Numbered from the stretch's first letter, positions 51,852-61,904 are shown. The stretch: 64,000 nucleotides of DNA from Bacteroidetes bacterium UBA4414 (GCA_002389765.1 DGQM01000015.1:56106-120105); one strand, 5' to 3'. Notes: generated by a model from the sequence alone, not told the origin. Translations and numbers: made by a program.

Positions 51852-54701
51852 ATGAAACGTATCCTATTGTCGTTGTGTGCCGTTGCCGTATTGGGCTTAA
51901 ACGGTGCATATGCACAAGCTAAACTAGTAGAAACAGTTACTAAAAAGGGTAATGAAGTAGTTATCCCTTATAAAAAGTTTGTACTGCCAAATGGTTTGAC
52001 ACTGATAGTGCATGAAGACCACTCAGATCCTATTGTGCATGTAGATGTTACTTATCACGTAGGTAGTGCAAGGGAAGAAATCGGTAAATCAGGTTTTGCT
52101 CACTTCTTCGAGCATATGATGTTCCAAGGCTCAGATAACGTAGCCGATGAGCAACACTTTAAAATAATAACAGAAGCGGGCGGTACACTCAATGGTACTA
52201 CCAACCGCGACCGTACCAACTATTTTGAAACGGTGCCAAGCAACCAACTTGAAAAAATGCTGTGGCTGGAAGCAGACCGTATGGGTTTCTTGTTGGATGC
52301 AGTAACACAGAAAAAGTTTGAAGTGCAGCGCGCAACCGTTAAAAACGAACGCGGACAGAACTATGATAACAGGCCTTATGGGTTGGTTAGCGAGTTTTCG
52401 TCAAAAAACTTCTATCCATACGGACATCCATATTCTTGGCTTACTATCGGTTATATAGAAGACCTGAACTCAGTTAATGTAAATGACCTGAAAAACTTCT
52501 TCCTGCGTTGGTATGGTCCTAACAATGCCGTAGTTACTGTTGGTGGTGATGTGAATACAGAAGATGTTGTGAAACTTGTAGAGAAGTATTTTGGTTCTAT
52601 TCCTAAAGGACCTGATGTAAAGCCTGTAAAAGTGCCTTCTGTTAATCTGGAGAAAGATAGGTATGTGTCTATGCTGGATAACTATGCAAAAACACCAATG
52701 CTGCGCATCACATATCCAAGTGTACCTACTTATAGTAATGACGAGGCAGCATTGGATTGCCTGGCAGAGATAATAGGACAAGGTAAAAACTCAATACTTT
52801 ACAAAAATCTTGTAAAGACACAAAAGGCGTCAAGCGCATCTGCATTTAATAGCAGTAGCGAACTGGCAGGTGAATTCTCATTCAGCGTAGTGCCATTCCC
52901 CGGACAAAAACTGGTAGAAATGGAGAAGTTGGTTAGAGAATCGTTAGCAGAATTTGAAAAACGCGGCGTAACGGATGAGGATATTGAAAAATTCCGCAAC
53001 AGTGCAGAAAGTAGTACTATCAATGGTCTGGAGAGTGTTTCGCGAAAGGTTTCTCAACTGGCAGCATATTATACCTTCACAGGGGATGCAAACTATGTAG
53101 GTAAGGAACTGAAGCGCTACACTAGTGTTACCAAAGAAGATGTAATGCGTGTGTATAATAAATACATAAAAGGTAAGCATGCGCTGATAGTAAGTGTTGT
53201 AACAAAAGGTGATGAAGGCAATAAAGCACTTGCAGATAATTATGAAGCAAAGAAGGATGCGGCCTACAAATCTCCTGACTATGGGTACAATAGCTTAAAG
53301 TATAACAAAGCAAAAGACAACTTCGATCGCAGCAAGATACCGGGTAATGGTCCAAGCCCTGTAGTTAAAGCACCGGACTTTTGGACAGAAAACCTGCCTG
53401 CAAATGTAAAGGTTATAGGCGCAAAATCTGACGAAATACCTGTTGTCACTATACTGATGCATTTTGATGGTGGCAGAATGCTTGAATCAAAAACACCTGA
53501 TAAAGCAGGCATGGTATCTATGTTTGCCGATATGATGGATGAGGATACTAAAAACTATACTGCAGAGGCTTTCAGCGTAGAGCTGGATAAACTAGGTAGC
53601 AGCATCAGTGTAGGTGCAGATTTTGATGGTATCAGCGTAAGTGTTCGCTCTTTGCGCAAAAATCTGGATAAAACATTATCGCTCCTCGAAGAACGATTGC
53701 TAAATCCTAAGTTTACGGAAGAAGCATTTGCCAATATCAAAAAACGCAATATTGAGGGCATAAAGAATGCAATGGTTCGCCCTAACTATATAGCAAGTGT
53801 TGTGTATGATAAAATCTCTTATGGCAATGACAATGTATTAGGTTGGCCATCAAGCGGTACAGAGAAAACTATCAATAATATTCAGTTGAGCGATATGCAG
53901 GCATACTACGATAGCTATTTTACACGTAATGGTGCCGAGATAATTGTAGTAGGGGATGTGAATAAAGATGAGATATTGAATAAAATCACTTTCATCAATA
54001 AATTGAACGATAAGCCGGTGCAAATGCCTCAATTGCCATCTGCTACACCTGCAATAGAAAAGACCAAGATATATTTTGTAGATGTACCCAAAGCTGCACA
54101 AACAGAATTCAGGATTGGTTCTGTAACCGGTATGCGTTATGATGCGTTTGATGCTTACTATAAGTCAACTATCATGAACTTTCCATTTGGTGGTGCATTT
54201 AACAGCCGTTTGAATCTTGATTTGCGTGAAGAGCGCGGTTGGACATATGGAGCAAGGTCTTCTTTCAGTGGCGATAAATATACGGGTACTTATACATTCA
54301 GTGCCGGCATCAAAGCGGTGGCTACAGATAGCGCACTGAACGATATCGTGAAACTGTGGAAAGAGTTTAAAGTAGGTGGTGTAACCGAGGAAGAGCTGGC
54401 ATTTACAAAAAGCTCGATGGTGCAGAGCGATGCACGTAAATATGAGTCGCAAATGCAGAAGGCTGGCTTCCTGTCTCGTATCATAGAATACAACCTGCCA
54501 TCAGACTATACCAAAAAACAAAACGATATCCTAATGAATATGAAAGCTGATGATTTGAAGCCATACAGCACTAATACACTGCCATCTGTAGATAAAGTAA
54601 ACATAATACTGGTTGGTGATAAGGCAAAAGTGTTTGATGGTATTAAAAACTGTGGTTTTGAGGTAGTAGAACTGGACAGGGATGGCAATCCGATTAAATA
54701 G
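51852..54701 (+). CDS. Second secreted M16 family zinc protease
   Basis: 949 residues from the ATG at 51852, with a signal peptide ending at AYAQA. The inverted zinc motif is HFFEH, in GFAHFFEHMMFQGS. The HSDPIVHVDVTYHVGSAREE and LREERGWTYGARSSF blocks are M16 landmarks, and the second half is the inactive partner domain. A longer frame from 51699 overlaps the preceding gene and is rejected. Similar in design to the gene at 13158 but clearly divergent in sequence. Confidence 0.92.
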   Translation: MKRILLSLCAVAVLGLNGAYAQAKLVETVTKKGNEVVIPYKKFVLPNGLTLIVHEDHSDPIVHVDVTYHVGSAREEIGKSGFAHFFEHMMFQGSDNVADEQHFKIITEAGGTLNGTTNRDRTNYFETVPSNQLEKMLWLEADRMGFLLDAVTQKKFEVQRATVKNERGQNYDNRPYGLVSEFSSKNFYPYGHPYSWLTIGYIEDLNSVNVNDLKNFFLRWYGPNNAVVTVGGDVNTEDVVKLVEKYFGSIPKGPDVKPVKVPSVNLEKDRYVSMLDNYAKTPMLRITYPSVPTYSNDEAALDCLAEIIGQGKNSILYKNLVKTQKASSASAFNSSSELAGEFSFSVVPFPGQKLVEMEKLVRESLAEFEKRGVTDEDIEKFRNSAESSTINGLESVSRKVSQLAAYYTFTGDANYVGKELKRYTSVTKEDVMRVYNKYIKGKHALIVSVVTKGDEGNKALADNYEAKKDAAYKSPDYGYNSLKYNKAKDNFDRSKIPGNGPSPVVKAPDFWTENLPANVKVIGAKSDEIPVVTILMHFDGGRMLESKTPDKAGMVSMFADMMDEDTKNYTAEAFSVELDKLGSSISVGADFDGISVSVRSLRKNLDKTLSLLEERLLNPKFTEEAFANIKKRNIEGIKNAMVRPNYIASVVYDKISYGNDNVLGWPSSGTEKTINNIQLSDMQAYYDSYFTRNGAEIIVVGDVNKDEILNKITFINKLNDKPVQMPQLPSATPAIEKTKIYFVDVPKAAQTEFRIGSVTGMRYDAFDAYYKSTIMNFPFGGAFNSRLNLDLREERGWTYGARSSFSGDKYTGTYTFSAGIKAVATDSALNDIVKLWKEFKVGGVTEEELAFTKSSMVQSDARKYESQMQKAGFLSRIIEYNLPSDYTKKQNDILMNMKADDLKPYSTNTLPSVDKVNIILVGDKAKVFDGIKNCGFEVVELDRDGNPIK

Positions 54702-54725
54702 AAGTAATTATCAATTAATAAAATA

Positions 54726-54747
54726 GCCTCCGTAAGGGGGCTTTTTT
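54726..54747 (+). terminator. Terminator after second M16 protease gene
   Basis: GCCTCC / GGGGGC stem with one wobble, then TTTTTT. Confidence 0.75.
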
Positions 54748-54836
54748 ATTAAACATTTCTTAAACAAACATTTTCGCAGCTTGTTAATTATATATTTTGC
54801 GGGTTTACTATTACATTCGCAATCTAATCTATAAAT

Positions 54837-56042
54837 ATGGTACAAACAGATTATGTGCACGTTCCGTACGGCAAAGCAGTATACGGAGAAAAAGAAATTG
54901 AAGCAGTAATGCAGGTTTTGCGCAGCAGCACCCAAATGGGTAAGCACGTGCGCAGAATGGAAGAGCGTGTAGCGGCATTGTATGCCAAAAAATATGGTAT
55001 CATGGTAAACAGTGGTTCATCTGCACTGTACCTTGCTGCCGACTTGTTGGATTTTGAACCAGGTTCAGAAATCATTACACCTACACTTACGTTTTCTACC
55101 ACTGTTGCGCCTATCGTTAAGAAAGGCTGGGTGCCTGCATTTGTTGATGTTGAGGAAGGTACTTACAATATTGATGTAAATAAAGTAGAGGAAATGATTA
55201 CGCCTAAAACAAAGGCGATGATTATTCCTAACCTGATAGGTAACCTGCCTGATTGGCAAAAACTGCGTGAGCTTGCAGATAAATATAACCTGTTTTTGCT
55301 CGAAGATTCTGCAGATACATTGGGTGCTGAAATAGGTGGTGCTTCTTCTGGCCGTTTTACAGATATGAGTACTACCAGCTTCTATGGTTCTCACATCATC
55401 AACTGTGCGGGTAATGGTGGTATGCTGTGCGTGAATACAGAAGCGTTTTATGATCGTGGTCGTTTGTTGCGTAGCTGGGGCCGTAGCTCATCTTTGTTTG
55501 TTGAAAGCGAAAAAATAGAAAACCGCTTCAATGTAGAAATTGAAGGTATTCCATACGATGCGAAGTTTGTGTTTGAAGAGCCTGGCTACAATATCGAGCC
55601 ATCTGAATTAGGTGCTGCTTTCGGTAATGTTCAATTAGACGATCTGGCACATAATATAGATACGCGTACAGAGAACTATCGCCGCATGCGTGAGTTCTTC
55701 AGCCAATATGAAGAGCATTTTATTCTTCCTAAACAATTGCCTGATTCTCGTACAGGTTGGTTAGCGTTTGCTACTACAGTACGTGAAAGTGCTCCATTCA
55801 TTCGTAGGGATATGCAAATATTCCTGGAGAAGAGGAATATACAAACACGTACCGTGTTTACGGGAAATATCCTGCGTCAACCAGGTTTTAAAAACTACGA
55901 GCACAAAGCTGCGAGTGGTGGATATCCTGAAGCTGATAAAGTGATGCGTGGTGGTATGTTGCTGGCTTGTCATCATGGTCTGAATGATGCACAGATAAAC
56001 CATGTAATGGAAAGCGTGACAGAATTTATGAAGAATATCTAA
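54837..56042 (+). CDS. DegT/DnrJ-fold PLP enzyme with His in place of the Schiff-base Lys
   Basis: 401 residues of the sugar aminotransferase fold: MVNSGSSALYLAADLL, ITPTLTFSTTVAPI, LLEDSADTLGAEIGG. The PLP-lysine motif SFhxxK is SFYGSH, so His186 stands where the Lys should be. His at this site is characteristic of ColD and RfbH-type 3-dehydratases, which use PMP rather than PLP. A dehydratase making a deoxy-sugar is thus more likely than an aminotransferase. The neighbouring NCAGNGGMLC has two Cys (190 and 198). No sugar-nucleotide gene is adjacent. Confidence 0.8.
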   Translation: MVQTDYVHVPYGKAVYGEKEIEAVMQVLRSSTQMGKHVRRMEERVAALYAKKYGIMVNSGSSALYLAADLLDFEPGSEIITPTLTFSTTVAPIVKKGWVPAFVDVEEGTYNIDVNKVEEMITPKTKAMIIPNLIGNLPDWQKLRELADKYNLFLLEDSADTLGAEIGGASSGRFTDMSTTSFYGSHIINCAGNGGMLCVNTEAFYDRGRLLRSWGRSSSLFVESEKIENRFNVEIEGIPYDAKFVFEEPGYNIEPSELGAAFGNVQLDDLAHNIDTRTENYRRMREFFSQYEEHFILPKQLPDSRTGWLAFATTVRESAPFIRRDMQIFLEKRNIQTRTVFTGNILRQPGFKNYEHKAASGGYPEADKVMRGGMLLACHHGLNDAQINHVMESVTEFMKNI

Positions 56043-56050
56043 TTGTATAG

Positions 56051-56350
56051 ATGCCTGATATTCTTATTATATTAATCTTCTGTTTAGCCAATGGTAAACT
56101 GGCACACAATAAGGGATTAAACAGGACTAGTTGGATACTTATTACTATTGCTGCAATAGTAGGTGGTATGTTTGTTGGTTCGTTTTTGGCCGTAATTGGT
56201 TATCGCGGTGCATTGGATATGAAAAGTATACAAAGCTATCTATACAATAACCCTATTAAAATCCTTACATTTTATGCAATGGAAATAGGTGGCGGTTTAT
56301 TGGTTAGGTATGCTATTGATAAAAAGATAAATCCTGCAAAAGAGGACTAA
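56051..56350 (+). CDS. Small membrane protein, hypothetical
   Basis: 99 residues with three membrane segments and a GGMFVGSFLAVIGYRGA core. It lies eight bases after the DegT-like gene and is probably co-transcribed. No family recognised. Ends two bases before the convergent response regulator. Confidence 0.55.
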   Translation: MPDILIILIFCLANGKLAHNKGLNRTSWILITIAAIVGGMFVGSFLAVIGYRGALDMKSIQSYLYNNPIKILTFYAMEIGGGLLVRYAIDKKINPAKED

Positions 56351-56351
56351 C

Positions 56352-57089
56352 TTACCACCCCAGGGTTGTTTTAAGTTTAGTCATACCACTTTTGCTTACA
56401 GGAATTTTAGCGCCACATTGCAGCAATGCAATGTGGCTTTCTTTTTCGTATGGTTCTATACGCACTAGTTGAGAAATGGGTATGATATATGAGCGGTGCA
56501 CGCGCACAAAATGTTGCGGATTAAGGCTCTGTTCTACCTGGCTAAGTGTGCTCTTTTTCAGATAGCTACCGTCTTTCGTTACTATTTTTATATAGTCGTC
56601 GTTGGCTTCTACAAACTCTATATCGTCTGCGGGTATAATACGTATAAGCCCGTTGTCTTTAACAACTATGCGATGCTGATAACCTTCGTAAACATTGCCA
56701 ACCTGTAGTTGTTCTATACCTCGTTTTTGCTGAGATGCTGCAGAAGCCTGCCATTTTGTTACGGCTTTGTCAAAGCGTTCTTTTGCTATTGGTTTCAGCA
56801 GGTAGTCTACAGCATTTGCTTCAAATGCTTTCATTGCATATTCATCAAAAGCAGTAGTAAATATTACAGACGGCTTTTCATCCAACAGTTCCAGCATTTC
56901 AAAGCCATTCAGTTTAGGCATCTGCACATCCAGAAATATCAAATCAGGTGCATGCTCTTGTATGGCTTTGAAACCCTCAAAACCATCGCCACACTCGGCT
57001 ACTATTTCAAAGTCGGTATGTTGTTGCATGAAGGCGCGAACAAGCTGCCTTGCCAATGGTTCGTCGTCAATGATTATTACCTTATGCAT
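56352..57089 (-). CDS. LytTR-family response regulator
   Basis: 245 residues. Receiver domain with DD at 8-9, phospho-acceptor Asp54 in LIFLDVQMP, Thr in VIFTTAF and Lys in LLKPI. The LytTR DNA-binding domain spans about 140-245 (RIIPADDIEFVEANDDYIKIVT; FVRVHRSYIIP). Downstream of, and overlapping by eight bases, the sensor kinase gene, so the two form one system. Confidence 0.93.
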   Translation of the reverse strand: MHKVIIIDDEPLARQLVRAFMQQHTDFEIVAECGDGFEGFKAIQEHAPDLIFLDVQMPKLNGFEMLELLDEKPSVIFTTAFDEYAMKAFEANAVDYLLKPIAKERFDKAVTKWQASAASQQKRGIEQLQVGNVYEGYQHRIVVKDNGLIRIIPADDIEFVEANDDYIKIVTKDGSYLKKSTLSQVEQSLNPQHFVRVHRSYIIPISQLVRIEPYEKESHIALLQCGAKIPVSKSGMTKLKTTLGW

Positions 57090-58116
57090 ATGTCTGCGGT
57101 ATGCTTAGTGTTGTGGTGAATTCAGTATCTGTTTTGCTTACGTCAAGTAAATCTGTACGGGTAAATAACAAATATAGCCTACGCTTAATGCCTTCCAATC
57201 CGAAACCTGTGCCACGGCTTGGGTGATTGTCTTTGTCATACGGATTGGTAACATTTACAATTAGCATCGAGTCTTTCTGGCTAATATCTACACTTATTGT
57301 CACCTCCCCGGTATTGCCATATAAGCCAAATTTTATGGCGTTTTCCATAACAGGTTGTAGTATGAAAGGAGGTATCTCTGTTTTGGAGTCAAAGTTTTTA
57401 GTGTAGACGATCTTCAATCTGTCGCCAAAACGTACAGATTCTATTGATAGGTAAGCTTCAATATATTCCAGTTCTTCTGTTAAGAGGATACGTTCTTGCC
57501 CGTCGCGTGTTACAGAACGGCGCAAAAAGTCTGAAAGTTTGCCAATCATGTCTTGCGCCTTCGATGGTTCTATCATCGTTAATGCACTGATAGAGTTGAG
57601 GCTGTTATACAAAAAATGTGGTTGCAATTGTTGGCGTAGCTTATATAGCTCAGCTTCGCGGTGCAGGTTGGTAAGGTCGTTTTGTTTCAGGAATTTCTTC
57701 TCAATAGTTTCAGCTTCCTTTACAATAGCACTATAGGTAGCTATCCAGCTGCATATCAGCCAGTTTGCGAAATACCTTACAGGCATACTGTATGATAGCC
57801 AGTCAAGGTAATGATGTACAGGGTTTTTGAAGATAAACTTTAGTATCATCCAAGTAGTGAAACCGGCAGCTATCGCAAAGAACGTTCCTATCAGCAACGC
57901 ATATAGTGTTACACCAACGCGTGTAGGGTAAGCATTTACTACCAGTAACATACCCCATATAGCCAGTGATATAATACCCATGTTAACAGAGCTGTCTATC
58001 AGTGCTACATTAAGGCCAAGCCCCTCGTAGTAGAATAGATAACCTGCCTGCAGGCTCCATATAATGAATGCCAGCAACGGGAGTAACCAACGAAGATGTT
58101 TGTTGATTAGTGCCAA
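57082..58116 (-). CDS. LytS-type histidine kinase
   Basis: 344 residues with four membrane segments in the first 140. The His_kinase block QLQPHFLYNSLNSISAL holds the phosphorylated His; ENAIKFGLYG and GTGFGLEGIKRRL form the ATP-binding part. Typical of Bacteroidota LytS/LytTR pairs with the response regulator downstream. The gene overlaps the DUF4288 gene upstream by 10 bases. Confidence 0.92.
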   Translation of the reverse strand: MALINKHLRWLLPLLAFIIWSLQAGYLFYYEGLGLNVALIDSSVNMGIISLAIWGMLLVVNAYPTRVGVTLYALLIGTFFAIAAGFTTWMILKFIFKNPVHHYLDWLSYSMPVRYFANWLICSWIATYSAIVKEAETIEKKFLKQNDLTNLHREAELYKLRQQLQPHFLYNSLNSISALTMIEPSKAQDMIGKLSDFLRRSVTRDGQERILLTEELEYIEAYLSIESVRFGDRLKIVYTKNFDSKTEIPPFILQPVMENAIKFGLYGNTGEVTISVDISQKDSMLIVNVTNPYDKDNHPSRGTGFGLEGIKRRLYLLFTRTDLLDVSKTDTEFTTTLSIPQTYA

Positions 58117-58442
58117 GTATCTGCTTTTTTGCTTTTAGCTGTTTCAGGTTCAGACCACAGGGGGGATGCAATAGGCTCCACCTCTCTAACAGAAGAAAAA
58201 AGTAGGCTGCCATGTTTCACCTCAACTTCCTGCAGGTCTTTTACCGCCACCAGTTCCCAAGATACGGTACGGCCATGCCTGTCTACAAATGTTGCTTCTT
58301 CTTCTTTTGCAACAACTCTGGCTTGAAATAAGGCTTCTCTTATTTCATCGGCATACACAAGCCTCCATTGTTCCTCATATTGTTCGGTAGATACTCCGTC
58401 GCATTTTATTCTGTAAATAATTTGTGCAGTATAGGCTTTCAT
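58107..58442 (-). CDS. DUF4288-like protein
   Basis: 111 residues, soluble. YTAQIIYRIKC, FQARVVAKEEEATF and VSWELVAVKDLQEVE fit the short DUF4288 family. It overlaps the kinase gene by ten bases, so it is likely co-expressed with the two-component pair. No function known. Confidence 0.75.
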   Translation of the reverse strand: MKAYTAQIIYRIKCDGVSTEQYEEQWRLVYADEIREALFQARVVAKEEEATFVDRHGRTVSWELVAVKDLQEVEVKHGSLLFSSVREVEPIASPLWSEPETAKSKKADTWH

Positions 58443-58454
58443 AACCTGTGTGTA

Positions 58455-58484
58455 TTAAAAACACCCGAAGTAATTATCGGGTGT
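58455..58484 (-). terminator. Terminator after LiaF-like gene
   Basis: ACACCCGA / TCGGGTGT stem with an 8-base loop; T run on the minus strand. Confidence 0.8.
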
Positions 58485-58491
58485 GGTGTTT

Positions 58492-59253
58492 CTAATAAGA
58501 TTTTAACTCAATGCTGCCAAAACTGCACGATCCTCTCAACACAAGCACTTTCTTTTCTTCAGATGTAGTAGTATTCATCCTCATGGCTCTGCGGTCTTCT
58601 ACACTGCCAAGTGTTGGTTGAATCTCGTTTTTGATTTCCCAATGAGAAGGTACTATCAGTTCTACACCGCCAAACGCTACAGTACAATTAAGTACCATAT
58701 TGCCTGTACCATCCGCTTGCACCATATTTACCTCTACACCGCCAAATGTGGCATTGATATTGCCGCCTTTAAAATCTTTTGATGTTACTATTTCCTTTCT
58801 GCCGGCAAATGTCACCTCAATATTCAGCTCATTTTCATTATTGGTAACTACCTGCATATGATTCTTGAATGCAGTGTTTTTTTTTCTGCTGTTCAATACC
58901 ATAACCACGCCACCAATTATCAGTGCAAGTGGTAATACCAAGTTCGATGAATTGGTTTCCCCAATCATAAATTCGGGTATCAAGTGAGCGCCGCCTATCA
59001 GTGACAGTATCCACCACGCATGCCCATGAAAACGCTTCTTAATACCAATCAGCATACCTACAGCTATTAGTACTACAGGCCACAGTGTATGCCAGTCAAA
59101 ATAAAGACCAAGAACTTTTTTTGCGAAAAGTAAAACACCCAACAAGGCAATTGCTACACCGAACCATACTTTATCGCCATTGTGGCGAGGCCTGCGATAG
59201 CGTCGCCCCATATTGTCATATTGTTTCCAGTCCTGAATATTATGTTTCATCAC
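58492..59253 (-). CDS. LiaF/LiaI-like membrane protein (cell-wall stress type)
   Basis: 253 residues. Two to four short membrane segments (LFGVAIALLGVLLFAKKV-like) precede a soluble C-terminal beta domain with NVTFAGRKEIVTSKDFKGGNINATFGGVEVNM and TVAFGGVELIVPSHWEI, the repeated FGG(V)E pattern of LiaF/DUF2154. Such proteins often modulate LytTR or LiaRS signalling. The two-component pair just downstream on the same strand fits. Confidence 0.82.
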   Translation of the reverse strand: MMKHNIQDWKQYDNMGRRYRRPRHNGDKVWFGVAIALLGVLLFAKKVLGLYFDWHTLWPVVLIAVGMLIGIKKRFHGHAWWILSLIGGAHLIPEFMIGETNSSNLVLPLALIIGGVVMVLNSRKKNTAFKNHMQVVTNNENELNIEVTFAGRKEIVTSKDFKGGNINATFGGVEVNMVQADGTGNMVLNCTVAFGGVELIVPSHWEIKNEIQPTLGSVEDRRAMRMNTTTSEEKKVLVLRGSCSFGSIELKSY

Positions 59254-59374
59254 AAATCGTATTTATGATGTAAAAGTATACTCACAGCATAGCTATGTAA
59301 AGCCCTATTAGGCTAAAAAGATGTGTTTGTCGGTAAACGTACCCTAATGGTCGGTAAAGAGGAAAGATGGGTGG

Positions 59375-60424
59375 CTAGCTAAGCTTATCTGGTGTCCAAT
59401 TCAGCTTAGGAAAAGTCTTTTTGCGCAGCGCAAAGTACTGCCAAACGATGCTTTTACTATAGATTCCGCTCATATTGCGGTGGGCTATCAGCTTTTTTGC
59501 TTCTTTGCGGCGTTGCAGCCATTTGCCTATACTGCCATAGAAGTGAAAATGCGCTTTTATGATAGTAAAGCTTTCCTTGAATTTGCCGCCTGCCAGCATC
59601 TGAAGCCCGGCGATGCCATCAAGTACCAAGCGCAACGGGAATAACCAAAGAAGTTTTGAAGTTCGTTCGTTTTTGGTAAGGAGTATCAAGCTGTTACGGA
59701 AATTATAGTATAGCTTTTGCGGGCTGCCATAGCTGATAACACTGCCGCCAACATGGTACACCGTAGATTGGCCAATGTAGCCAATTTTGTAGCCCATATT
59801 TTTCAATCTCCAGCACAAGTCCACCTCTTCCATATGAGCGTAAAGGTCATGGTCCAAACCTCCTGCTTTGTGGTATAAATCAGCACGTACCATTAGGCAT
59901 CCGCCTGATGCCCAGAATACTTCTATATCATCGTTATACTGCCCTTCATCTTTTTCCAAAGAATTGAATATGCGACCACGGCAAAACAGGTAGCCAAGAT
60001 TGTCCATAAAGCCGCCACCTGCACCTGCATACTCAAAGTATTCACGTTCTCTCCAATATCTGATTTTGGGTTGACAAGCTGCAAGCCCCTGATAACGTTG
60101 CATTGCATGCAATAGGGGAGGATACCAGCCTTGCGTTACTTCAAAATCGGCGCTTAGCAGTATGTAATACTTAGCCTGTATCTGTTTAAGTGCTTCTGCA
60201 TAGCCATTAGAAAACCCTCTGTTAACACCTATTTGCAGTGTTTGTACAGAGGGATAATTATCTTTCAGGTATTGGTATGTATCGTCTGTAGATGCGTTAT
60301 CTACAACAATTACATCATACCCGGTATGTGCTTCTGATACTATAAGTGGAAGAAACTGCTCGTGCCATTTTTTGCCATTATAGCTAAGGATGACAACAGC
60401 GGTGTCTTGCTGGCAAATAAACAT
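59375..60424 (-). CDS. Family 2 glycosyltransferase
   Basis: 349 residues. VVILSYNGKKWHEQFLP, VIVDNASTDDT and ILLSADFEVTQGW form the GT-A core with the DxD-like site. ASGGCLMVRADLYHKAGGLDHDLYAHMEEVDLCWRL is the acceptor-side block with the EED/EVD motif. It resembles rhamnosyl- or polysaccharide GT2 enzymes. Acceptor unknown. Next to a tiny membrane protein gene with a 16-base gap. Confidence 0.9.
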   Translation of the reverse strand: MFICQQDTAVVILSYNGKKWHEQFLPLIVSEAHTGYDVIVVDNASTDDTYQYLKDNYPSVQTLQIGVNRGFSNGYAEALKQIQAKYYILLSADFEVTQGWYPPLLHAMQRYQGLAACQPKIRYWREREYFEYAGAGGGFMDNLGYLFCRGRIFNSLEKDEGQYNDDIEVFWASGGCLMVRADLYHKAGGLDHDLYAHMEEVDLCWRLKNMGYKIGYIGQSTVYHVGGSVISYGSPQKLYYNFRNSLILLTKNERTSKLLWLFPLRLVLDGIAGLQMLAGGKFKESFTIIKAHFHFYGSIGKWLQRRKEAKKLIAHRNMSGIYSKSIVWQYFALRKKTFPKLNWTPDKLS

Positions 60425-60440
60425 TGCGAGGTGCTAATGA

Positions 60441-60674
60441 TTATTTGTACTTAGGATCGTACAAAGTATTCTCCGGTGCTTTTGCAGCTTCGTCTTTAGT
60501 GTTCTTGAACTTGTGTTCATACAAGTTGTAACAGCCAGCCCATGAGAAAATGAATATGCCGAAGAAAAACAGCAGGAATAAAAAGCGTGATTTAGACGGC
60601 TTGCTCAATTCGATATCAGCCGGGTTGTCCAAATCTACATGTGCGTCGTGTGTATGTTCCTGGTTGTGTTGCAT
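60441..60674 (-). CDS. Small single-pass membrane protein
   Basis: 77 residues: a His/Asp-rich N-terminus (HNQEHTHDAHVD), one membrane segment (about 31-51) and a charged tail. Similar small proteins occur in Bacteroidota but I assign no role. It is located 16 bases upstream of the GT2 gene on the same strand. Confidence 0.6.
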   Translation of the reverse strand: MQHNQEHTHDAHVDLDNPADIELSKPSKSRFLFLLFFFGIFIFSWAGCYNLYEHKFKNTKDEAAKAPENTLYDPKYK

Positions 60675-60767
60675 TTTGAAAAGAAAGTAATTTTCGCTGA
60701 CAAAAATAATAGTTATTCGGTCAAAATCATAATATTTTTACCACGATTTCGTTTTTTAAAAGCCATT

Positions 60768-61904
60768 ATGCGCCAATATTTTAACTGGAAAACACATCTT
60801 ATAATTGTTGCTATGTGTATAGTGGGAGCATCCCTCTATTATACCAATCAGTTAGCAGCAAAACTGGCAGACGAAGAACGTAAGAATATCGGGCAGCTGG
60901 TAGAGGCTTTGAAAATTTTAAATACAACGGAAGACCCGACAGCCCTGCAATTGGCTAGTTTGGTGATAGAGCAGAACAAGACTTTACCCTTAATACTTAC
61001 CGACGAGTCAGGAGTTATAGTGAGTAGTATCAATCTGGACTCTAACAAAGTGAAGAAGAGTGCAACATACACAAACGAAATGTTGGCAAGGTTTAAAGAG
61101 CTGCATTTACCTATTGTATTTGAGTATAGCGGTGGCAAGCAGCATGTATATTATGGAGAGTCTAACCTGTTAATACAGCTTCGTTATTATCCATATATAC
61201 AGCTTACCATCATAATATTATTCCTGGCCATTGTATTGATTGCTTTATCATCGGCACATAGGTCTTTGCAAAACCAGGTATGGGTTGGCTTATCTAAAGA
61301 AACAGCTCATCAATTAGGCACTCCTTTAAGTTCTATAGAAGGGTGGTTGGAATTGCTAAAGGATAACGAACAAAATGATGAGGCCGTCAGCGAGATGCAA
61401 AAAGACCTTGATAGGCTGAAGCTGGTAGCAGACCGCTTTGGTAAGGTAGGTAGCGCCCCTCAGTTAGAGGAGGAAAATCTGATAATACGCTTGCAAAATA
61501 TGGTGGACTATATGCAAAAGCGTGCGCCCAGTAAAGTGTCTATAGGACTGACTACAAACAACAATGATGTGCCTGTTAATATCAGCGGACCATTGTTTGA
61601 TTGGGTAATAGAAAACCTGATGCGCAATGCATTGGATGCAATGGATGGTAAAGGTGAAATTGAGGTTCGTATTCAGGATAATAAACAACAGGTAATAGTG
61701 GACGTGTCTGATACCGGTAAAGGCATTTTGAAGCATCAGATAAAAAAGATTTTTGACCCGGGGTTTACTACCAAGAAAAGAGGGTGGGGGCTTGGATTGT
61801 CTTTATCGAAGCGGATAATTGAAAAATACCACCATGGATCGCTATTTGTAAAACAATCGGAATTGGGTAAGGGTACTACTTTCAGGATTTTACTAAGGCG
61901 CTAA
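60768..61904 (+). CDS. Sensor histidine kinase
   Basis: 378 residues from the ATG at 60768. Two membrane segments flank a short periplasmic domain (about 35-135). The H box is KETAHQLGTPLSS, N box ENLMRNALDAM, G1 DTGKGI, G2 GWGLGLSLSKRI. No response regulator is adjacent, so it is an orphan kinase here. A longer frame from 60639 overlaps the start of the small membrane protein gene and is rejected. Confidence 0.9.
   Translation: MRQYFNWKTHLIIVAMCIVGASLYYTNQLAAKLADEERKNIGQLVEALKILNTTEDPTALQLASLVIEQNKTLPLILTDESGVIVSSINLDSNKVKKSATYTNEMLARFKELHLPIVFEYSGGKQHVYYGESNLLIQLRYYPYIQLTIIILFLAIVLIALSSAHRSLQNQVWVGLSKETAHQLGTPLSSIEGWLELLKDNEQNDEAVSEMQKDLDRLKLVADRFGKVGSAPQLEEENLIIRLQNMVDYMQKRAPSKVSIGLTTNNNDVPVNISGPLFDWVIENLMRNALDAMDGKGEIEVRIQDNKQQVIVDVSDTGKGILKHQIKKIFDPGFTTKKRGWGLGLSLSKRIIEKYHHGSLFVKQSELGKGTTFRILLRR

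Noticed and set aside
60639..60767. Upstream extension of the histidine kinase
   Set aside because: It overlaps the beginning of the divergent small membrane protein and lacks a plausible signal anchor start; the ATG at 60768 fits better.
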